From positions 1 through 19,023 of the forward strand of contig JBHGBF010000085.1 in NCBI GenBank assembly GCA_041946865.1: a DNA stretch of 19,023 nucleotides, written 5' to 3'. The position numbers were made by a program, and so were the translations under genes. This DNA comes from RPQK01 sp041946865 (lineage in GTDB: Bacteria; Acidobacteriota; UBA6911; RPQK01). Positions 13,970 through 19,023 of the stretch are shown here, one piece after another. The notes below the pieces were generated by a model that did not search any database, was not told where the DNA came from, and saw nothing but the letters and a program-made list of their open reading frames with translations. Each line of letters opens with the position of its first letter. Position 1 is the stretch's first letter.

Positions 13970-16106
13970 ATTCAAGCGTAATCTCACGGCCGCTTTCGGC
14001 CGATTCGAGGATGGCGATCGTCGCTTCGGTGACTGCCAGGAGTTGGTCGTAGGGAACAGGCGGTTTTCCTCCGTCCTTCAGCATTTGAACGAATGCCTTC
14101 AGCTCACCAGCCTGGCCCTTGTCGTTTCTGCCCTTCAGAGCAAAGCTCTTCCCTCCCCGCAACACTGTGCCGGCCTGAAAGTTGTCGATGACCCCGGTGA
14201 TGCGGGATCCGAAAACTTCGATGCGCTCTTTCGGAGTCCTGGCATCACCGCCCGCCACGTAGGTCAGGGTCCCCACGGATCCGTCGGCGAACGAAATCAG
14301 AGCCGCTATCTCGTCCAGATCCTGGACCTGCTGGGTCTTCCGGGCAAACACACGCACCGGAGGAGAACCTGACAGACAGGTCATGACATCGATGAAATGC
14401 CCAGCCTCGCCGATGAAGCGACCTCCTTGCTCCTGCTGCAGGAACCAATCGCTGCCCGACGGCCTCCCGGCATGAACACGATAATTCATGACGATGGGTT
14501 CGCCAATCTCACCGAATTGCCGTTTCAAGCCGACAACCATCGGCGCAAAACGGCGGTTGAATCCCACTTGGAGACCTCCCCCGGATCTTCCGAGGGCTTC
14601 AGCCACCTGGTAGATCTCCTCACGCCGGATCGCCAGGGGTTTCTCGACGAAGACATGCTTGCCGGCCTTGAGCGCCTGGATCACGTATCCGGCATGAGAA
14701 TCGTGGCGCGTGGCAATCAGGATAGCGCCGATAGCGGGGTCATCCAGGACCGGTGCGGGATCCGTTCCAGCCCGGCCAAAACCGAACCGGCGAGCCGCAT
14801 CAACCGCGTTCAGAGGGCTTCGGGTCACCACGGCGGCCAGCCTGACTTCCGGATGCTTCTGCAGTATGGGCAGCAACATGCTGCGCGCGTAGTTCCCTGC
14901 CCCAATGCAGCCGATGGAAAGCGCAGCAGCCGGCTTGACAGGCGCGGTCGCGAAAGCGAGGCTCCTTTGCACCGGCCGGTCCTGATTATCCGGATATCGG
15001 AAAAGAACAGCCAGGTGCCTGCTCGGGGCCTCTACCATCTCCCGGTAGACGGCCTCCGCCTGAGGGAACGGGAAGGCGCCCGTGATCAGCGGCTGGACCT
15101 TCACGCGGCCCGATGCCAGCAGATCCAGGAAAGCTTCCATGTTCCGGTTCTCGGTCCAACGAACGTAGCCGACCGGATAATCCTGCCCCTGCTCTTCATA
15201 ACCCGGATCGTATCGCCCCGGCCCGTAGGACCTGGAATACCTGACTTCCAGCTCCTTCTCGTAGCAGGCTTTCCACGGCATCTCCAGGCGGTTCATGCCG
15301 ATGTTTATGACGCGTCCCCGATCTCTGGCGATTCGGGCGGCAAGCGCGAAAATCGCCGGCGGCAACGCCCCTGCCGCGAGCAGGACACAGTCGGCGCCCC
15401 GGCCACGGCTGACCTGTTCCACTGCGCGCAGAAAGGCGGGCGTATCGGGCGTGGCTGCCGCCGCTCCCGTCTCACAGGCCAGCCGGCAGCGCTGTGCGGA
15501 GAGATCCGTGCCGACCACACGGCATCCCGCGCCGGCCAGCAACTGATTCAACAACTGCCCCAGCAGCCCAAGCCCGATAACGGCGATGGTCTCACCCAAC
15601 CTGACATCCGCCTGCCTGACCCCCTGCAGCGCTATGGCCCCGACCGTGGTAAACGCGGCCTCCTCCAGGCTGACCCGCTCCGGCACGGCGACAAACAGAT
15701 GGCGCGGCACGTAGATGTATTCCGCATGATTCGCATATTCCGCGCCGCCACAGGCCACTTTGTCCCCTACCCGGACACCGCCGATCCCCTCACCCACCTC
15801 GCAGACGTACCCGGAGGAGCTGTAGCCCAAGGGCGTGAGCTTCTCGAGGCGGCTCATCACCTTCTGGTAAGTGGCGCGCAGGCCCAGCTGGCGGGCGGTT
15901 TGGATGACCTGCTGCACTTGATCCGGCCGGGCCTTGGCCTTGCCGATCAGGCTCATTGCGCCTTCACGCACTTTCATGGTTTCGGTGCCCGCGGAGATCA
16001 GAGAAAAAGCGTTGCGGACCACGATGCCACCGCGCGCCGCGCGCGGAACGGGAGCATCCAGCAGACTGAGCGTACCGTCTTTGTAGTTTTGTGCGAGTTG
16101 TCTCAT
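13917..16106 (-). CDS. Bi-domain oxidoreductase: zinc-dehydrogenase plus Gfo/Idh/MocA fusion
   Basis: Fusion of 729 residues. Residues 1-375 are a medium-chain (zinc-type) alcohol dehydrogenase-like domain, with a GYSSSGYVCEVGEG segment (94-107), VRVGDKVAC (111-119) and the NAD(P)-binding VIGLGLLGQL (176-185). Residues 395-729 are a Gfo/Idh/MocA domain, with IGCIGAGNYARSMLLP (398-413), HVFVEKPLA (484-492, including the catalytic-region Lys489) and GGRFIGEAGHFIDVM (561-575). Such fusions are common beside heparinase II/III genes in polysaccharide loci. Their chemistry is not settled; oxidation or epimerisation of a nucleotide- or polymer-bound sugar is a reasonable inference. The ATG at 16106 fits the family start and lies 17 bp after the GT39-type gene. 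The final ~15 residues after REITLEYE overlap the lyase gene and are probably not essential. Confidence 0.92.
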   Translation of the reverse strand: MRQLAQNYKDGTLSLLDAPVPRAARGGIVVRNAFSLISAGTETMKVREGAMSLIGKAKARPDQVQQVIQTARQLGLRATYQKVMSRLEKLTPLGYSSSGYVCEVGEGIGGVRVGDKVACGGAEYANHAEYIYVPRHLFVAVPERVSLEEAAFTTVGAIALQGVRQADVRLGETIAVIGLGLLGQLLNQLLAGAGCRVVGTDLSAQRCRLACETGAAAATPDTPAFLRAVEQVSRGRGADCVLLAAGALPPAIFALAARIARDRGRVINIGMNRLEMPWKACYEKELEVRYSRSYGPGRYDPGYEEQGQDYPVGYVRWTENRNMEAFLDLLASGRVKVQPLITGAFPFPQAEAVYREMVEAPSRHLAVLFRYPDNQDRPVQRSLAFATAPVKPAAALSIGCIGAGNYARSMLLPILQKHPEVRLAAVVTRSPLNAVDAARRFGFGRAGTDPAPVLDDPAIGAILIATRHDSHAGYVIQALKAGKHVFVEKPLAIRREEIYQVAEALGRSGGGLQVGFNRRFAPMVVGLKRQFGEIGEPIVMNYRVHAGRPSGSDWFLQQEQGGRFIGEAGHFIDVMTCLSGSPPVRVFARKTQQVQDLDEIAALISFADGSVGTLTYVAGGDARTPKERIEVFGSRITGVIDNFQAGTVLRGGKSFALKGRNDKGQAGELKAFVQMLKDGGKPPVPYDQLLAVTEATIAILESAESGREITLEYEHFGLAQPPDMVQEPA

Positions 16107-16123
16107 AAGGTTTCAAGGCGGGA

Positions 16124-17404
16124 CTACGAACGGCCCTGGAGGCGCATCCTCCACCCTTTTTTCAACACCGTCACTCCGTGCGCGGCCATGTGAGGCGGAG
16201 CGTTGTAAGGCGTTCCGCCCTGCAGCAGCCGCGCACCCACCGTCATCAATCCATGTCCGGCGAGCAGAATGATGTAAGGCTCGACTGGTATCCGGTAACG
16301 AAGCTGGGTGAAGAAAAACGAATAAGCGATGGCGAACGACAGAATAATGACCAGCAGGAGGGAAAGCTCTGACCATTGCCTCTGGCGGGCCAGGAAGACT
16401 ATGCCCGCAATCGCAAGCAGGAAAACGGGACCGATACTCAGCATACTGGCCCAGTCGGTGAGCGAGTTCCTGCTGCTGAAAACCGTTTTTCGAACCACCC
16501 GCGAATCACGCTGATGGAACTTATCTCGCAACGCCTGGTCACTCATGACCACACGTTCGGGATAGATTTGCCAGAAATGGGCAAACTCGGACGCAAAGTG
16601 CAGGACAAAGCGGGCGGGGTCTTCCAGAGCCCGCCTGATCCTTCCCTTCCGGACCTCCTCGAGGCTGGTCGAGCCGGCCTTGTCAATGAACTGGACAGTG
16701 CGCGGGTCCGAGAGAACGACTTTGCCAAAGTAGTGCGAACTGATGCCCGCCCACAGGGCCAGGGGGAGGCAAAACCCCGCTATCAGAAGTCCCGCCGGAC
16801 GCGCCGACCCTCGGCCCTTCCAGAGCGCCAGCCAGGCGCAAAGACCCAGCAAGGTTGCGGCCACGACCGGTTTCGCCATGGTGGACAGCATTAAAAGGAA
16901 GCCCGCGAGCAAGAGGTAAACAGATCCGCTTCGTGTGGAATCGCGGCCGACGGCCGACAGAAGGAGGGTTACTGCGCCGGCTAACAACACGGTGATTAGC
17001 GTCTCGGGGTAGACCAGCCCCGCCAGGAAGACTGCCAGCGGATAAAGGGCCCAGATCAGGCCGGCAGCGAGACCGGAGGCGCCGCCCAAGATCCTTTTCC
17101 CGATCATCGCGATCAGGACGGCAATCAGGCCGCCGAGCAGCGATTCGACCAGGCGGACCGTCAGGATGCTCTGGCCGAACGTCAGGTAGATACCTGCCAG
17201 GAAGAGAGGATAGGCCGGGGAGCGATCGTACTCGGGACCGAAATTCCCCTCATTGATCAAACGGACAGCTGCCCGGTCGTACTTCACCGAGTCCCAGAAA
17301 TAGAACCCTGGCTGCAAAGAGGCGACGAAAACCACTCGGACCAGGGCGGCAAACAGGAAGAGGCCCAAGAGGGCCGTGCGCCACGACGGTCTGAGGCGCC
17401 TCAT
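16124..17404 (-). CDS. GT39/ArnT-like polyprenyl-phosphate-sugar glycosyltransferase
   Basis: Polytopic GT-C fold protein of 426 residues. Family members take a sugar from a polyprenyl-phosphate donor and attach it to a protein, lipid or polymer at the periplasmic face. After the first membrane segment (10-30) comes the loop PGFYFWDSVKYDRAA (32-46) with acidic residues Asp38 and Asp43 near the usual catalytic position. Then follow YDRSPAYPLFLAGIYL (59-74), VRLVESLLGGL and a WALYPLAVFLAGLVYPETL stretch. About ten further hydrophobic segments follow, and the protein ends in a basic tail. I chose ATG 17404 over the longer frame (17467): GGAGG lies 6 nt upstream and the start overlaps the SGNH hydrolase stop as ATGA. 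The donor and acceptor are unknown; a role in decorating the EPS is inferred from context. Confidence 0.87.
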   Translation of the reverse strand: MRRLRPSWRTALLGLFLFAALVRVVFVASLQPGFYFWDSVKYDRAAVRLINEGNFGPEYDRSPAYPLFLAGIYLTFGQSILTVRLVESLLGGLIAVLIAMIGKRILGGASGLAAGLIWALYPLAVFLAGLVYPETLITVLLAGAVTLLLSAVGRDSTRSGSVYLLLAGFLLMLSTMAKPVVAATLLGLCAWLALWKGRGSARPAGLLIAGFCLPLALWAGISSHYFGKVVLSDPRTVQFIDKAGSTSLEEVRKGRIRRALEDPARFVLHFASEFAHFWQIYPERVVMSDQALRDKFHQRDSRVVRKTVFSSRNSLTDWASMLSIGPVFLLAIAGIVFLARQRQWSELSLLLVIILSFAIAYSFFFTQLRYRIPVEPYIILLAGHGLMTVGARLLQGGTPYNAPPHMAAHGVTVLKKGWRMRLQGRS

Positions 17405-18648
17405 TGAGCGCCTCCACGCCGCCCGCGGGACGCTGAGTGGGAACGATCCCCTCTCGCCGCGCTCCACGTGGCAGGACGCAGACGCGGCCGGATGGGCAGT
17501 CCGAGCACCGACCGGAAAGCGGCGCTGCCCAACAGCGTTGCGAGGTACCTGGTGACCTCGCCGGCGATCAGTCGATAGCCCTCCGAATTCGGGTGGCCGT
17601 CGGAACCGAAAAACAGTGTCCTGCCGGCCTTGGCCTCGCGTTTAAAGGCCGGAGCCAGATCAAGGTACTCTATCCCTAATTTTCTGAGCGCCGGCCGCAG
17701 CTCCGCAGACGGATCACGCACCTTCTCGCCCAGCATCGGAAGATATACTTCTTCTTTGCTCGGCTGCAGCACGACGAGGATCTGTCCGCCGGACCTGTGA
17801 ACCCGATCCCGAAGCTCGGCCAGAGCCTCGACGGTCAGCCCAAGTTCAGGCCGACCGGCGCGAGATCCGGCGGTCTTCGACCGGAAGTCACTCGGCAAGA
17901 GCCGAATCTCCTGCCCGTCCTTCATCCGCAGTATCTTAGGTTCGCCGGCCCGTCGGGTTTTCTGACTGGACCGTGCGGCAATGACCAGGTTGTACAGGTA
18001 GCTGTGGCGTAAAGCGAATGATTTGACTGCTTCGACAGGTTGCTCCTTCCACGTTCCCGAATAATGTCCGTAGTTACGCCAGGCCATATAGTTGCCCTTC
18101 GCGCCTTCCTCCAGCCACTCGTTGAACTCTCGCGCATCCCAGAAGTCGTTTCCCGGAAACATGCCAACGATCACCAGTTTGGGACGAAGTGGCTCGCCAA
18201 ATGTCCTGTAGACGCGAAGGTACTGCTCGGCGCCCGCCCCGACGAGGCCGAGGTTCACGACTTTCAGATTGGGGAACGAGCGATCCAGGATGGCGGGCCA
18301 GGCCGACTGGTCGGGCACTCCATACCCAAAAACGAGCGAGTCGCCCAGGACGACCAGGTCCGCACGCCGCGGCCAGGGACCCGGGTTGCGGAAGCCAAAG
18401 GCGCCGGTTGTCAGGCGGACGTCGTAGTCCGGCCCTGACAGGCGTTTCCTGGCGTTCGGAGTATGCAGGTGTCCGATATAAGGGTGTTTCACTCCCACGT
18501 TGCCCAGATCCACCAGCATGTACTGCCTCCTCTCCGGCGGGAGAAAGCCCGGAAACAGCCGCAGGAAGCCCTCGGCTAAGAGAAGACTGATCAGCCCCGC
18601 GGCAAAGAGTCCGACAAGGATGAAGACTGCTTTCCGCGTCCTTCTCAT
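17401..18648 (-). CDS. Membrane-anchored SGNH/GDSL hydrolase
   Basis: Protein of 415 residues. A basic N-terminus and one hydrophobic segment (7-26) suggest a membrane anchor with the catalytic domain in the periplasm. SGNH blocks are visible: block I LVVLGDSLVFGYGV (98-111, nucleophile Ser104), block II VVNLGLVGAGAEQYL (130-144, Gly134), block III VGMFPGNDFWD (161-171, Asn167), and block V GSDGHPNSEGYRLI (348-361, Asp350 and His352). Family members add or remove acetyl or acyl groups on glycans, so a polymer O-deacetylase or acyl-transfer role is likely. The start at ATG 18648 beats the longer frame to 18810: the membrane segment begins there, and the ATG overlaps the stop of the broken GH1 gene (TGATG). 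The last ~45 residues are an Arg/Ser-rich tail of unclear function. Confidence 0.86.
   Translation of the reverse strand: MRRTRKAVFILVGLFAAGLISLLLAEGFLRLFPGFLPPERRQYMLVDLGNVGVKHPYIGHLHTPNARKRLSGPDYDVRLTTGAFGFRNPGPWPRRADLVVLGDSLVFGYGVPDQSAWPAILDRSFPNLKVVNLGLVGAGAEQYLRVYRTFGEPLRPKLVIVGMFPGNDFWDAREFNEWLEEGAKGNYMAWRNYGHYSGTWKEQPVEAVKSFALRHSYLYNLVIAARSSQKTRRAGEPKILRMKDGQEIRLLPSDFRSKTAGSRAGRPELGLTVEALAELRDRVHRSGGQILVVLQPSKEEVYLPMLGEKVRDPSAELRPALRKLGIEYLDLAPAFKREAKAGRTLFFGSDGHPNSEGYRLIAGEVTRYLATLLGSAAFRSVLGLPIRPRLRPATWSAARGDRSHSASRGRRGGAQ
17411..17415 (-). promoter_or_regulatory. Ribosome binding site that fixes the GT39-type start
   Basis: GGAGG on the minus strand lies 6 nt upstream of the ATG at 17404. 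With the ATGA stop/start overlap it rejects the in-frame start at 17467. Confidence 0.8.
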
Positions 18649-18910
18649 CAGGTATCCGACGTGCTGCACACCAGGTCCTGCGCCTGCGGTTCTGTGGCGT
18701 ATTGTGCGAACAGCCGCTTCAGCCGCTTGACGCAAGGCCGGAAAGTCCTTTTCTGGGTTTCGAAATCGACCGCGGCAAGACCAAAAGGCGCGTTCATTCC
18801 GTCGGTCCACTCATATCGGATTTCCACCAGTCGTTAAGCCGATTGTCTCCTTCGACCTGGTGGCTGGAAGTCGCCGCGCCCCAGAGAAAGCCGGCAGGAA
18901 GGCTGGACAT
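18648..18910 (-). pseudogene. Glycoside hydrolase family 1 gene with its middle deleted
   Basis: ATG 18910 opens a frame reading MSSLPAGFLWGAATSSHQVE, then GDNRLNDWWK, which is the classic GH1 beta-glucosidase N-terminus (F-x-W-G-x-A-T-S-S-x-Q-x-E-G). It stops at 18794-18796 after 38 residues. A second frame, open from 18833, reads YEWTDGMNAPFGLAAVDFET and then QKRTFRPCVKRLKRLF, which matches the GH1 C-terminus (E-W-x-x-G-x-x-x-x-F-G-L-x-x-V-D). It ends at the TGA of 18648-18650. Intact GH1 enzymes have about 400-450 residues, so roughly 1 kb including both catalytic glutamates is missing, with a join near 18815-18830 and a frame change. The old stop still overlaps the SGNH start (TGATG), so this was once the coupled upstream gene. 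Repeat copy C starts 10 bp before the ATG. An assembly deletion is the alternative. Confidence 0.85.
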
Positions 18911-18920
18911 GGCTATCGCG

Positions 18921-19023
18921 CTGTTCCGGAAATGCGATCGAGAGTCCGGGCAGGCTTTTATCGTGGCCGGACTCTCCAGAGTCCGGCAGCTTTCGGCCGG
19001 GCTCTCGCGAGCCCGGCAACCGG
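18921..19023. repeat. Palindromic repeat, copy C (left part, cut by the window end)
   Basis: From CTGTTCCGG (18921) to GGCAACCGG (19023) this follows copy B 5382-5501 closely, sharing the GGCAGGCTTTTATCGTGGCC block and the hairpin interior. It holds a palindrome GCCGGACTCTCCAGAGTCCGGC (18966-18987) and a GCCGGGCTC/GAGCCCGGC stem. It is about 17 nt shorter than the same part of copy B. The right half would lie beyond the window. It abuts the broken GH1 gene. Confidence 0.85.

Noticed and set aside
13262..13981. 239-codon plus-strand frame opposite the heparinase-like gene
   Set aside because: Antisense shadow with no family motif or ribosome site; the minus-strand frame carries all the conserved blocks.
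14397..16193. 598-codon open frame on the plus strand opposite the bi-domain oxidoreductase
   Set aside because: It is antisense to a clearly conserved two-domain enzyme, has no recognisable domain, and its composition (Arg/Gln/Pro/Gly-rich) is typical of the reverse frame of GC-rich genes.
18649..18810. N-terminal extension of the SGNH hydrolase to 18810
   Set aside because: The stretch is the out-of-frame reading of the GH1 C-terminal remnant; the true start overlaps the GH1 stop at 18648.
18834..19019. 61-codon minus-strand frame at the window end
   Set aside because: It translates repeat copy C and the wrong frame of the GH1 N-terminal remnant.

Overview
The window is GC-rich by eye, densely coded and carries an exopolysaccharide (EPS) or surface-polysaccharide locus. 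The protein sequences, the pairing of a bi-domain dehydrogenase with a heparinase II/III-like lyase, and the palindromic intergenic repeats fit a Gram-negative-type bacterium, most likely an acidobacterium or relative. That placement rests on general resemblance, not on a marker gene.

Layout. Positions 1-271 hold a palindromic repeat (copy A) and a strong-looking promoter that drives an Nramp-like transporter (272-1693, +). A HAD phosphatase (about 1858-2664, +) follows and overlaps tail-to-tail with a family-4 glycosyltransferase (2534-3832, -). A 130-bp divergent gap separates that gene from a secreted parallel beta-helix protein (3963-5273, +). Positions 5274-5627 are packed with hairpins, including the complete copy B of the repeat (perfect 41-bp arms).

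From about 18910 down to 5628 everything reads on the minus strand, apparently as one long operon. In transcription order it holds: a wrecked glycoside hydrolase family 1 gene; an SGNH/GDSL hydrolase; a GT39-type membrane glycosyltransferase; a bi-domain (zinc-dehydrogenase plus Gfo/Idh/MocA) oxidoreductase; a heparinase II/III-like lyase; UDP-GlcNAc 2-epimerase (wecB); a large inverted repeat; a WecG/TagA/CpsF glycosyltransferase; a Wzy/O-antigen-ligase-like protein; a Wzx flippase; and a second GT4 glycosyltransferase. Three junctions are stop/start overlaps (TGATG at 18650-18646, ATGA at 17404-17401 and 9827-9824), which supports co-transcription and translational coupling.

How the genes may work together (inference): WecB makes UDP-ManNAc, the WecG-like and GT4 enzymes extend a lipid-linked repeat unit, Wzx flips it and the Wzy-like protein polymerises it. 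The GT39 protein, the SGNH hydrolase, the lyase and the beta-helix protein may modify, edit or cut the polymer. No initiating phosphoglycosyltransferase, Wza-type outer-membrane exporter or Wzc-type chain-length regulator is visible; they may lie outside the window.

Most notable: (1) at 18648-18910 the first ~35 codons and last ~55 codons of a GH1 glycosidase lie side by side in different frames, with the whole middle missing, right next to repeat copy C; (2) a three-copy palindromic repeat family occupies both window edges and one internal gap; (3) a different, nested ~180-bp inverted repeat sits inside the operon and runs into the wecB stop codon; (4) the Nramp homologue lacks the canonical metal-binding motif.
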